From: Flaccisagitta enflata
Taxonomy: Eukaryota; Chaetognatha; Sagittoidea; Aphragmophora
Assembly (NCBI GenBank): GCA_965153355.1
Contig: OZ231127.1
Coordinates: 94,612,001 to 94,676,000 of the forward strand
DNA: 64,000 nt
Direction of reading: 5' to 3'
Shown here: positions 1 to 12,200 of the stretch, piece after piece
Position numbering within the stretch: position 1 is the first letter of the stretch
Layout of the letters: each line of letters begins with the position of its first letter
Program-made: the position numbers and the translations under genes
Notes under the pieces: model-generated
What the model saw: only the letters and a program-made list of their open reading frames with translations
Databases searched by the model: none
Told to the model about the DNA's origin: nothing

Positions 1-313
1 TGAAAAGTGCTCACGAGATTGTTCTTCGAGATCAATGATCGTGAGTCAGACTAGTCAACGACGCTCTGTCAGTCTTGTCCACAGACCCGCATGGACAGTA
101 AAAGTCTTGGCTTGGTTTTTCGGAAATTCTTTCAATTCAAAATCGTTTCGTTTCGTTTAAATATAAAACTGTCAGCCGCTTTGCTTGATAAGATATCTAG
201 ATAGAGAAAAATAGAAATAAAAATAAACACTTGAATTAAGTTTTAACAGTGGAACATTGTTGCTTTTCTGAACATTATTCGTGGGATGAAAAGATAGCTG
301 GAAAGTTGTAGAA

Positions 314-462
<149 letters not shown>

Positions 463-562
463 AATTCGGTCATACATACATACAGTTAGATCCCGCAATA
501 ATGGATGTCAAGGGACTAAAGATATTCATTTGTCATGTATGAGTCGATTCGGATAAAAAAAA

Positions 563-716
563 AACAAGGCCGGATACACGGCAATACAGTCGCGGACGGT
601 TGGGCAGGAGCAGTAATGGGAAAACCGCTCGGAATTTGAAAATGTGACGGACCGACCGACAGACCTACTGACCTACCGACCGACACGGGAAGGTGTAGAG
701 TCACGTGTCCGCGACT
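563..716 (+). mobile_element. A-type dispersed element, complete short copy
   Basis: Starts AACAAGGCCGGATACACGGC, has a GGGCAGGAGCAG box, a GACC/GACG tetranucleotide stretch and a GTAGAGTC box, and ends in a weak inverted repeat followed by CTAAAAA. The same order of blocks recurs about thirty times in the window in both orientations. It has no coding capacity. Class is undetermined; the terminal hairpin and CTAA end would suit a Helitron/HINE derivative, but a MITE is possible. Confidence 0.75.
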
Positions 717-1154
717 AAAAAAAGGCGAAACGAACATCACATATGAGGAAAACCATACATGTAATATGACAAGTAGAGCCAAAAATCTTTGATTTTTTTA
801 GCATAATCATGAACACTTGGCAAAGTGGACAGAAAGAGAGAGAAAAGCGATTAAATAGGGAAAGAATTCCTAAGAATTCTTAAGAAACAGGTGGAAATTG
901 GGAAATGAAGGGAAAGAGATACAAAGAGAAAGAACAAAGACACTAATCCCAGACAATCTGAGATAGGAGAGACAGATAAACTCTCTGGACCCCCCCTCTA
1001 GACAACGGCCAACCGAAGAGATCATGTGTCTCTTAGTAGTTGGAGTATCGGGTCCCAGGTGTTGGATTTGATGGCCAGTTGAGAGTCATTAAGAGTAGAT
1101 TTACATAATTACCAGTGTATGAAATAAAGAAAAAACAACATTAAAGGAGTTAGA
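717..1154. other. Non-coding stretch
   Basis: Purine-rich unique sequence. I see no exon, repeat boundary or RNA gene in it. Confidence 0.5.
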
Positions 1155-1162
1155 CTTACAGT

Positions 1163-2103
1163 CAGTGTTGGCCAAAAGATATTCGTTATTCGTTATCTTC
1201 GGATATTCGAATAAAAATGGTGGTTATCTTCATCTTATCTTTTTTTTATTCTGAGTGGTCGAATAATCATCTTATCTTCATCCTATCTTTTCATTTTTTT
1301 GGAATTATCTTATTCGAAAAAATTTGAATAACTTCGAATAATCATTCTTTTTTCAAAATGGGAAAAAAAGTCATTAGCTGACTTTTATTTCCCAGCATCA
1401 TCTCTAGAGAATCGCTTGTTTAGCAGTTGCTTAGGGCCATTACAGATGAATAATCTCACTAGTAATGGTCAAACTAGCAAAATTTTTACAGAATATAGAT
1501 CTGTCAGGAGAGGTACACTTTAAACATGAACATCACTGCTCCTACCCAAATAATCAAGTGACCTCAAATACAGCCCTTGCCCACCCACACGCGACTGGGG
1601 TAGCTGAATATCTGGCCTTGTTTAACCTTTAAAGAGAGGTGAAATCACATTAAAAACTACCATTTGGGACCTAAAAATGTTGACCTTCATTGATGGGGAA
1701 CCTTTAAAAGCGAGGCTGTATTTTCGGGGTTCCACTATACCCAGCATAAGAAACTAATCAGAAAGGATCTTATACTTTGAAAAATGATAAAAGAAAATCA
1801 TTAAAAATTCCCTTTCTATATGAGTATATTGATAGCTTTCATAGTGGGATATGTTTTTAAATGGGTTTCTTTGAGAGTTAAATCAGTTAATGTCCTATTG
1901 GGCTCGATTTTGCTTGGTAAGTTTGTTTCACAAATCATTCGAAAAAGTTATTCGAAAAACGAATAAAAGATAATCATCTTATCTTATCTTCATCTTTGGA
2001 AAATTCAGCCTTATCTTATCTTTATCTTATCTTTTTGTAAATTTGGCCATTTTATCTTTTATCTTATTCGAATAATCATGATGAGTTATCTTGGCCAACA
2101 CTG
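1163..2103. mobile_element. hAT-type non-autonomous element with 8-bp TSD
   Basis: The ends are inverted: CAGTGTTGGCCA at 1163 and TGGCCAACACTG ending at 2103. The 8-mer CTTACAGT directly flanks both sides (1155-1162 and 2104-2111), the target duplication expected of hAT transposition. Subterminal regions are rich in TTATCTT and ATTCGAATA on both sides, so the arms are inverted imperfectly for about 180 bp. There is no transposase frame, so this is a MITE-like derivative mobilised in trans. Confidence 0.9.
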
Positions 2104-2111
2104 CTTACAGT

Positions 2112-2526
2112 TCATTACAGGAGGATTACCGTTACTCTTGGATCCCTTATGGCGGGGTGTTACTGTTTTTTGCTAAGTGAAACATCGAATTGATGCCTTT
2201 TTTTCCTCGCAGCCATTGAATGGACAAAATGTGCCCTGGGATTAACTAAACACTTTCATATTAATCATATTTCCAATATCCATGAACTTCCAATTTGACA
2301 ATACCCGAAGTCGCCGAACTTCGTAACAGGTTTTCTGGCTTTTGTGTCAGGTGAACGTAAGACATTTTTGTTTCAATTTCAGGGTCTAAAACAAATCATG
2401 AATGGCAAAATATTTGACAGTGATTGGATTTGTATGTTTATGAGTGAAAGCATATTTTGTGCAGAGATAAAGTTCCCTTTGCATTTCAGTTGACAAGTAT
2501 TTTGTAACTTAATTTTTCTCTTCTTA
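2112..2526. other. Non-coding stretch
   Basis: Unique AT-rich sequence between the hAT element and the next A-type element. I see no exon supported by splice sites. Confidence 0.45.
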
Positions 2527-3047
2527 GGTGCGTCATAGCACCTCTATAAGAGGCTCTGTCCATTGGTTGGTTGGTTGGTTGGTCAATCGATCGGTCGGTC
2601 GGTCGGTTGATTGGTTGGTTGGTCACGCTCGAGTGAAAAATCACAGAAAATGCTTAAAATCACATATGAACTCATCTTGTGTATCATTCATGTTTCTCGT
2701 CATTTCATTCAAGATCGTATTCATCTATGGTGAAGTCACATAGAACTTGGGATGGGTCTGACAGAGCTCGGGATAAGTCTAAGAATTTCGAATTCATGTT
2801 TCTTGTCATTTCTTTCATTATCCTATTCATCTACGGCTAGGTCAATAGAGCTTGGGATTGGTCTGATAGAGCTTGGGATAGGTCTAAGGATTCATGTTTC
2901 TTGTCATTTCACTCATTATCATATTCATTATTCATTGACAGTTAGGTCAATGGAGCTTGGGATGGGTCTGATAGAGCTAGGAATAGGTCTAAAAATTGAT
3001 AACGCCAGCGCACCATCTTGGCCCGTGTATCTGGCCCTGTTGTTGCA
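2527..3047 (-). mobile_element. A-type element with about 100-bp internal tandem repeat
   Basis: Reverse-orientation copy. It begins AGGTGCGTCATAGCACCTCT (inverted-repeat end), has a GGTTGGTCGGTC stretch, and closes with GTGTATCTGGCCCTGTTG near 3047. Between the ends lie three diverged units of roughly 90-105 bp built from CATGTTTCTTGTCATTTC and CTTGGGATGGGTCTGA. This tandem core is private to this copy. Confidence 0.65.
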
Positions 3048-3225
3048 CAAATTAAAAGGATAGTTGTGATGGGTCCGGATTAAACACCAGTAAGAGCTCC
3101 AAAGGCTCTTGTCCTTATTTTAGATATTGTTGAGTAGTAATGTTGTCCAACTTTGATATCATAGAGAATCAATGATCATGGTTTATTATGAGATGATTAA
3201 ACACACTACCATGAAAGTTATACTG

Positions 3226-3280
3226 TCTATAAGAGGCTGTGTCCATTAGTCAGTCAGTCGGTTGGTTGGTATTGCAAATG
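3226..3280 (-). mobile_element. A-type fragment upstream of the NLR-like gene
   Basis: CTATAAGAGGCTGTGTCCATTAGTC and the following GGTTGGTTGG match the inner part of the A-type end; the palindromic tip is missing. A possible upstream in-frame ATG at 3239 lies inside this fragment, which is why that start was not chosen for the gene. Confidence 0.6.
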
Positions 3281-3424
3281 TGTGACGATTCAAACGGCTT
3301 GCGTGATGGCCTAAAAGAGAAAAAGAGAAAGCTTGCAAAAGTTTATCGTTTGGCTTCAGCAAAGTCTGTTGCTAACAAATATGTATTAGTAATAGTGAAA
3401 TATCTCAATCAGCAAGAAGTGGAA

Positions 3425-6232
3425 ATGGCTACGGCTCCGTTGGATCCTGCTACCTCCACTGGGCTCACTTTCTCTGCGGCATTGCTTGACCCCAACATCT
3501 TTGATGAGGGACAACAACTTCAGATGAGATGGAACATCGCCATCAGTCTCTCATCACTGATAGGCCAGGATTACGTCATCATGCTGTTGGAAGAGGCCTT
3601 CAGTGAACCATGGGATGAGGGCAAACTGTGGATACAATGGCAAAAGACCAATCAATCCTATATGAAGAAATACCGTTTTTTCTCAAAGCAACAGCAAGTC
3701 GAATATGAAGGTCACAAGATCCTTACATTCTCCGGATTGGACACAACCTGCATTGCCTATGTTCTGGAGAAGTTAGCGGAGGAACCTGAAAAGGAAAAGT
3801 TCAAGCCTTTAAAAGAGCTGAGAAACATCAACGCACATGGAACAAAGATGGATATGACCCTCCAAGAGTTTGAAGATGGTTTCGCTCAACTATTCCACAT
3901 TGTGCGGGACTTGTTTGCAGCAAAGGCTCCAGTGGCTGTAAAATGGGTCAACAAATTACTGAAGATCAAGAACAGTCCTATCCAGGACCCGGTCATTGGA
4001 GAAGTGATTGAGAAGCTGGAAAACATTGAATGTTTTGATGAAATATTGAGTCAACAGCGTGACATGATGAGCCAGCAGCATGATATGCTACAGCAACAGC
4101 AACATACACAAAATGAGCTAACCCAGCTGAATCAAAGGATGGAGGCAATTGTAAATACTGGGTTGAATACAACCACACCTCAATCAAGCATGTTGGATAT
4201 GGAAAAAGAATTTTCAAACCATTTCAAAGAACATGTCAAAAGAAATTTATCAAGCATTCCAATCCCAGCCTCATCGTTTTTCATGGATCTGGAGGAAACC
4301 GTGCTGAATCAGTCCATGCGCAGAGTGTTGCCTGAGACAAAAAGGTCAAGATTGGAGCCAGGCTCTGTTGGTAATGGAGCTGAAGAATTGGATAGTTTAG
4401 TATCAGAATTAGCGCCCCAAAATGAATTGGAAGATGAGGATATCCAGCCCCTACTTTTGCAAACTGAATACCATGCCAATGTGTCAGATGAAGAATCTAC
4501 TGAAAAAGACGCAGCAGCAACAGTACTGACTGAAGACCCTACTGACCTTTCAGACCCAATTATGACGCGTGTAATTGCTTCTGGCTACCAGTCAGATTCC
4601 TCAGATTCTTCATCAACAAACAGTTTGAACTTCATCCAAGTCTTATTCAATGAGATGTGCAATGCCATTGAATGTGAAATTCAACAAGGCAATCTCAAAA
4701 TTTTAATCACTGCCCCAGGTGGAAGGGGAAAAACAACAGCTGCAAAAAAGCTCATGTACCTATGGGGCAAAGGCAAGTGTCTTCATCCTTTCTTTGCAGT
4801 GGTACGCCTGGATGTCAAACTTCTTGACATGATGAAAGACCTGTTCAAAAATCTGTTGTTACAGTATCCTTTTTTGAGATCATTATATTCCAAAGCTGAA
4901 CTTGAAAGGATTAGAGAATTGTTCCGAACAAGTCAGGAAAGAGTTGTCTGGATGCTGGATGGACTTGATGAGTCTCCATCTCATCATTTGTCAAAACGCT
5001 TCCTTGAGGAAAATGAACAACTCTTCCCAAAAAGTGTGTTCTTGATCTTATCCCGCAGTGAGGGCAAAAAGATCTTAGATCAGATCACCACAACCAGAGT
5101 GGAATTTGCTATGAACAACCTCAATTCAGATCAATGCCAGTTATTCATAGAAAAATTCCCATTCAGCGGTAACAATGCAATCAGGAAACAATCCTCACTA
5201 ATGCAAGTATGGAAGGAAAATGAGATCATCAAATCTCTGTTTCCTATTCCTATAAACGCAGCAATGATTTGCCGGCTATTTGATGAGGATAACTTCCAAG
5301 GAAGCTTCACAGATGAGTTTGATATCTTTGAAGCAATACTTGCTATGAATGTGAAAGCTGCATTGATCAAATCCACTGAGATAGAGATTGACACATGTCT
5401 ATCCCCTGAAAAACAGCACACACTATGCAAGGAGAAAGAGCAATTGATGGAACTTGATCCTTTGTCACTGCTTCAAGAAAAAAAGGAGCTCCTTGTCAAG
5501 CTGGGCCAAGCAATCTTCATTTGTAATGGAAACTCCCTCATTGGATTCCAAAATCTAGAGGAGGTCACCTTGAAAAGAACTCTCAAAAAGCTAAATTTAT
5601 CAGACAAAGAGATTGAGTTTCTTCTCCGTTTGGATTTCTTTGAGAGGAAGCTTGTTGGATCAGCATGGATGATCCAATTTTTCCACCGTAATTTCAGAGA
5701 GCTCATTGTCTCTCTGTATCCTAGCCACACCACCTCAGAAATAGAGACCCAAACCAAAGAGGGTCGACTCAAAGATGCTCATCTCTCCGCTTTTCGTTGC
5801 ATCATGGCTCTGATCCAAAAGCATGAAGACAAGTCATGTTCTCAGCGAAAGATTGTCAATGTCATTCAACAAATTTTGGGCAGTTGTATCTCTGCAGACG
5901 AATGGCGGCTTGTGCAAATGGGCTGTGAGGCAATTCAATCAGGGGTTGCGCCATTTACCTCCATGTAACAGAAAATTGTGAAAATTGTCACTTGCCCGAT
6001 GATATCAAGGAAAAAGTCACAAGGTTATTTGAGAAGAAGTTGCAGGAAAATTCTGCCGTGAACTGGCCTGATGTAAAACCATTTTTCATTTTCCCGCTAC
6101 TTGCAAAAGACAAAGATTTTGTTTATTTCTGTCTGCCTGGAACTGGATCTTTTTTGTCCAAATTACCACAGAATAGAAAACATATCAACAGAAGGTCAAC
6201 AGTTATCTACTACAGGAAGCCTCAATTTAGAG
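3425..6232 (+). CDS. NLR-like exon 1: HEPN, coiled coil, NACHT
   Basis: The ATG at 3425 (GAAATGG context) is preferred: an acceptor-like TCTCAATCAG lies at 3405-3414 and the upstream ATG at 3239 is in transposon-derived DNA. From this start, residues about 20-165 form a HEPN domain with RNINAH (R133, H138). Residues about 190-245 are a Q-rich coiled coil, followed by a Ser/acidic linker. NACHT: Walker A APGGRGKT with K436 and T437, Walker B VVWMLDGLDE with D512, D515 and E516, then LILSR as sensor. The frame stays open to a TAA at 5966-5968, but the next frame is open from 5929 and reads a protein-like stretch (HVTENCENCHLPDDIKEKV) to a clean donor AGAG|GTAATA at 6232. One indel near 5945-5960 would join them. 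Confidence 0.85.
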
Positions 6233-9200
6233 GTAATAAGCGCCTTTGCTCTTTCTGACTTAGAATTCCTGTCTATCTATCTTTACACTAAAAGTTGTAC
6301 TGTACTCACCATCCTTCTTCATTGATTTTCCCCCACCAGGTTTAATCCCAGCACTACCCCCACCTCAACTCATTCCTACTCCAGTCGCCTTCCAACCTGA
6401 TTGGAAATCCAAAGTTGGATTTCCTGGTGGCATAGGATTTGTTGCACATTGCATCAAAAAAGATGTTTTGGTATGGGGAGGTCAGCAGGTACAAGAGGAT
6501 GGAGAGTGGTTGCTTCTCCCAAGAAACGTCATTCACATTTACAATGTCACATCCAAAATATGGACTACTATTCAAGCACAAGGACAGATTCCGACTTTCT
6601 CAGCATACAATGCGAGTGTCGTTGATGGCAATCTCATTTACATTTCTGGTGGGAAAAATTACCCATACTCTCCTGCTTCATCTCAGATAACCAACGAGCT
6701 TTTCACTCTCAACTCAGAGGGCGTCTTTGAAAAGGTTGAAACTGAAGGCGCGATGCCCTCACCGAGATCTCACCATGCCACACTGCCTGATGATGAAGTA
6801 TAATGTTTTTTCAGACGGACTCAAAAATGAATAGTATGCAGCGAAGCTTAGCTGTGGACAAGCTTGCATCCATAGGGGATGCATAGGGGAGTCAGTATAA
6901 ACCATACAACAAAATTCTGCATTCCTCTGTAGCTCCCCCTGTGCGGCCTCCACCAGGACGATGCATGGTTAAAATAGTCTCTATACCTTTGAGTCTTCAT
7001 CGTAGAGAGTCTGGTTACAGTAGGACAGCGTTCAGCAGAGGGAACACAAAAAAGCTTGTTTTCTCTTTGAACCGTTTTGAAGGTCTTCGAAGGTGGGTTG
7101 AGTTGATGACGCTTACATATTTTGAAAGTCTTAAATGCGTAGAGTTACCAGCCGAGTGGCACTGGGTGGCAGTTTTGAAAAACACGCGTATTTGACATTT
7201 TATTATTTGCTTTGCTTTTAAATCGGCGCGAGAGAAATCTTATGAAGGCAGTAACGCCATCATCCTATAACTCAAATGAATTAAAATCAAGATTTCAGCA
7301 TCTGTCTCACTATTGGAAGTACAGACTGACATGAACAAGAAAAGATATGCTTTGACCGTTCAGCTGTAAGGCCTAAAATGTATGCATTTTTAGCTTTATA
7401 ACCGTTTCCTTTATTATTCTATCCTCTGTCGGAGTACACAACATAGACGGACCAACAGACTAACAAGCAAACCGATACATGAGGCATGAAAAAATAGAAT
7501 AAACAAATGCAAGAAACTATGAATGAATAAACGAGAAAAAAAATATGAAGATACAGGTAAAAATGAATGAATGAATGAATGAATGAATGAATGAGTAAAT
7601 GAAAAAAGAAAAAGAAATGGGAATGAACATGGGAGGAAATGGAAAAACAGAAAGAATGAATGAATGAATGAATGATTGAATGATTGAATGAATGAATTGA
7701 ATGAATAAATGGACGATTGAATGACCGATTGAATTAATGAATTAATGAAAAAAAAAAAAGAAAAGGGAATGAATGAAGGAAGAAAAAAACAAGCCCATCC
7801 GCGTCATCTGCGCGATTTGAGCACTGGCGCAATGGATGGACAGGCAGACTGATAGACAGACACAGACAGACAGTTCGACAGACACAGACAGACAGATCGA
7901 CAGACAGATCGACAGACACAGACTGACAAATAAACAGGGAGAGACTTAAGCAGGAACAAAGGGGAAAAAGAAAGAAAAAAAAATAATAAGAAGAGAAACA
8001 GGGCACGGGAGATTATGTGTATGGGCAGGGGTGATAATGTAGATGGGCAGGGGCAGCAATACAGGTGGGTAGGGGCTGTATAGGTGGTGGGCAAATAAGT
8101 CGTGGTGCAAACGAAGACAAAATTTGATTTTCAGTCACAATAAATTGTTATATCTAGCTATCCTAATAGGTAATAAGTTTGAAACCAAAATTTCATATTC
8201 CTGATTTCTTAAAGAACATTAAGAAATAATTACCAAACAATAAGTTTTTACTGTATATTCATAAAGACTAAAGTTATTCAAAAAAATAAGAAAATTTCTC
8301 CTAAAAATGAGAGGAAAAGTTCAGAAAGTTGGTGGGTAAAATTGTAATTCCGCTTCTGAATGCAAAATTTTGCATTTCTAAACACATGGCCCTCATCTTA
8401 TAAGTCTTTAAAAAGATGCCATGTTTTTGAAAATGATGATTTTTGAATCTCTATGCAAAGATATAATTTTACCCAAGACATGTCAGATTGTAAAAGAAGA
8501 TTTTCCTAAAAAACTCCTGTTTTTCTTAACTTTTATGTTTACATTTCACAGTTACTTTAGATACAGAAATAATTTTTAATGCAAAAATAGACTAAACATA
8601 AACTAATTATAATTTTTCATTAATAAAATATGCAAATTGACAATGTTTATAATATTGCATAAAAATGTGTTGACTGATCAAATTTTGTCTTCGATTGCAC
8701 CCCGACATAACCATTTCTGGCGAGCAATTTATTCACCATATGATCTCTAAAACAGTTAGCATATTGTACAAGATCATGAATCTGATGTGACTTTGATATC
8801 CTATGAAATAAAGCCTATGATTTAGGTTTTAACAACTTTTTTCGAATACAATTAAGAGAAAACAAGGCCAACACCTATAAGTCGCGTATTTCATTTCTCT
8901 CTTGATTTATCTTGTAATGAGAGATGAAAAGATACTCCTATTTGCATATTGATGTTTGACAAGAAAAGACCCTGTCATAGTAATAAAACAAGAAGATGAT
9001 GATGAAAGTTGCTAAATCTTTGCATGCATCATACATGAATTCAATCCCGTCTCTATCTGTAGTAGATGCCCTCATGATAAAATAGAGTTTCACATGTTTA
9101 TTCTTGGAGCGGATCAATGAAATCTTTCCAGATGAACAAATATAAAGAAAACAGAAGTGAGGTGGCGGGAGGGTTGCAGGACATCATCCAGTTAACAAGC

Positions 9201-12200
9201 CAGACCGCAGGGCCCAAGGGGTTTGTGAGGTTGTGGTGAAATATACTTTGTCGTCTGGCCTAAACGGGCACTGTGTAGGTGGATTTGGGTGGATTGAAGG
9301 GGTTTGTGAGGTTGTGGTGAAATATACTTTGTCGTCTGGCCTAAACGGGCACTGTGTAGGTGGATTTGGGTGGATTGAAGGGGTTTGTGAGGTTGTGGTG
9401 AAATATACTTTGTCGTCTGGCCTAAACGGGCACTGTGTAGGTGGATTTGGGTGGATTGAAGGGGTTTGTGAGGTTGTGGTGAAATATACTTTGTCGTCTG
9501 GCCTAAACGGGCACTGTGTAGGTGGATTTGGGTGGATTGAAGGGGAAGAGTGAGGTTGTGGTGAAATAGTCGTCTGGCCTAAACGGGCACTGTGTAGGTG
9601 GATTTGGGTGGATTGAAGGGGTTTGTGAGGTTGTGGTGAAATATACTTTGTCGTCTGGCCTAAACGGGCACTGTGTAGGTGGATTTGGGTGGATTGAAGG
9701 GGTTTGTGAGGTTGTGGTGAAATATACTTTGTCGTCTGGCCTAAACGGGCACTGTGTAGGTGGATTTGGGTGGATTGAAGGGGTTTGTGAGGTTGTGGTG
9801 AAATATACTTAGTCGTCTGGCCTAAACGGGCACTGTGTAGGTGGATTTGGGTGGATTGAAGGGGTTTGTGAGGTTGTGGTGAAATATACTTCGTCGCCTG
9901 GCCTAAACGGGCACTGTGTAGGTGGATTTGGGTGGATTGAAGGGGTTTGTGAGGTTGTGGTGAAATATACTTTGTCGTCTGGCCTAAACGGGCACTGTGT
10001 AGGTGGATTTGGGTGGATTGAAGGGGTTTGTGAGGTTGTGGTGAAATATACTTTGTCGTCTGGCCTAAACGGGCACTGTGTAGGTGGATTTGGGTGGATT
10101 GAAGGGGTTTGTGAGGTTGTGGTGAAATATACTTTGTCGTCTGGCCTAAACGGGCACTGTGTAGGTGGATTTGGGTGGATTGAAGGGGTTTGTGAGGTTG
10201 TGGTGAAATATACTTCGTCGTCTGGCCTAAACGGGCACTGTGTAGGTGGATTTGGGTGGATTGAAGGGGTTTGTGAGGTTGTGGTGAAATATACTTTGTC
10301 GTCTGGCCTAAACGGGCACTGTGTAGGTGGATTTGGGTGGATTGAAGGGGTTTGTGAGGTTGTGGTGAAATATACTTTGTCGTCTGGCCTAAACGGGCAC
10401 TGTGTAGGTGGATTTGGGTGGATTGAAGGCGTTTGTGAGGTTGTGGTGAAATATACTTTGTCGTCTGGCCTAAACGGGCACTGTGTAGGTGGATTTGGGT
10501 GGATTGAAGGGGTTTGTGAGGTTGTGGTGAAATATGACTTCGTCGTCTGGCCTAAACGGGCACTGTGTAGGTGGATTTGGGTGGATTGAAGGGGTTTGTG
10601 AGGTTGTGGTGAAATATACTTTGTCGTCTGGCCTAAACGGGCACTGTGTAGGTGGATTTGGGTGGATTGAAGGGTTTGTGAGGTTGTGGTGAAATATACT
10701 TTGTCGTCTGGCCAAACGGGCACTGTGTAGGTGGATTTGGTGGATTGAAGGGGTTTGTGAGGTTGTGGTGAAATATACTTTGTCGTCTGGCCTAAACGGG
10801 CACTGTGTGGGTGGATTTGGGTGGATTGAAGGGGTTTGTGAGGTTGTGGTGAAATATACTTTGTCGTCTGGCCTAAACGGGCACTGTGTGGGTGGATTTG
10901 GGTGGATTGAAGGGGTTTGTGAGGTTGTGGTGAAATATACTTTGTCGTCTGGCCTAAACGGGCACTGTGTGGGTGGATTTGGGTGGATTGAAGGGGTTTG
11001 TGAGGTTGTGGTGAAATATACTTTGTCGTCTGGCCTAAACGGGCACTGTGTGGGTGGATTTGGGTGGATTGAAGGGGTTTGTGAGGTTGTGGTGAAATAT
11101 ACTTTGTCGTCTGGCCTAAACGGGCACTGTGTGGGTGGATTTGGGTGGATTGAAGGGGTTTGTGAGGTTGTGGTGAAATATACTTTGTCGTCCTGGCCTA
11201 AACGGGCACTGTGTAGGTGGATTTGGGTGATTGAAGGGGTTTGTGAGGTTGTGGTGAAATATACTTTGTCGTCTGGCCTAAACGGGCACTGTAGGTGGAT
11301 TTGGGTGATTGAAGGGGTTTGTGAGGTTGTGGTGAAATATACTTTGTCGTCTGGCCTAAACGGGCACTGTGTAGGTGGATTTGGGTGGATTGAAGGGGTT
11401 TGTGAGGTTGTGGTGAAATATACTTTGTCGTCTGGCCTAAACGGGCACTGTGTAGGTGGATTTGGGTGGATTTAAGGGGTTTTTGAGGTTGTGGTGAAAT
11501 ATACTTTGTCGTTTGGCCTAAACGGGCACTGTGATAGGTGGATTTGGGTGGATTGAAGGGGTTTGTGAGGTTGTGGTGAAATATACTTTGTCGTCTGGCC
11601 TAAACGGGCACTGTGTAGGTGGATTTGGGTGGATTGAAGGGGTTTGTGAGGTTGTGGTGAAATATACTTTGTCGTCTGGCCTAAACGGGCACTGTGTAGG
11701 TGGATTTGGGTGGATTGAAGGGGTTTGTGAGGTTGTGGTGAAATATACTTTGTCGTCTGGCCTAAACGGGCACTGTGCATGCCGCGTGGATGTTCAAAAA
11801 CAACATCTACTTAGGATTTGGATACAAAGTAGAGGACGAAGGGACGGATTTCATTCAAGGCGGAGATTGCAGAATGACAACCCCCCGCGACGTCGTTCTT
11901 ACCAACCAAATTGTCAAATTTGATTTGGAGAGAAAAATGTATTCCAATTTCCCAACTCACGGGTCTCGACCAATGCCACGCAAGGATTTTGGCGCTGCGA
12001 AGCTCGAGTCCAAGGTCTTCATTTGTGGTGGCATTTCCAATGGATTCGAATGTATGCGAGACTTTGTTTTAGACATGGAAACAAGTCAGTGGTCAGAGTT
12101 GCCAAGCCTTGGTCTCAAACGTGGCGCAAAAGGACTGTCATTGACGGCTCTTCCGCCTCATCAGATTTTTTGTTTAGGAGGCGGAGGGAACCCTGGATAT

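Larger units (their letters stand above)
6798..9219 (+). other. NLR-like intron 2, non-minisatellite part
   Basis: No Kelch-like reading frame is seen here. It holds an (AATG)n tract at 7561-7760, a GACA-rich stretch near 7840-7930, a TIR element at 8099-8706, and at 8866-8886 a lone A-type 5' end (AACAAGGCCAACACC). Confidence 0.6.

Noticed and set aside
3239-3424. Upstream start giving a 909-residue NACHT protein
   Set aside because: The first residues come from an A-type element fragment; an acceptor-like site and a better ATG context occur just before 3425.
9809-10723. 304-residue minus-strand frame over the minisatellite
   Set aside because: Explained by an 81-bp unit with no stops in that frame; no start context, splice signals or non-repetitive sequence.
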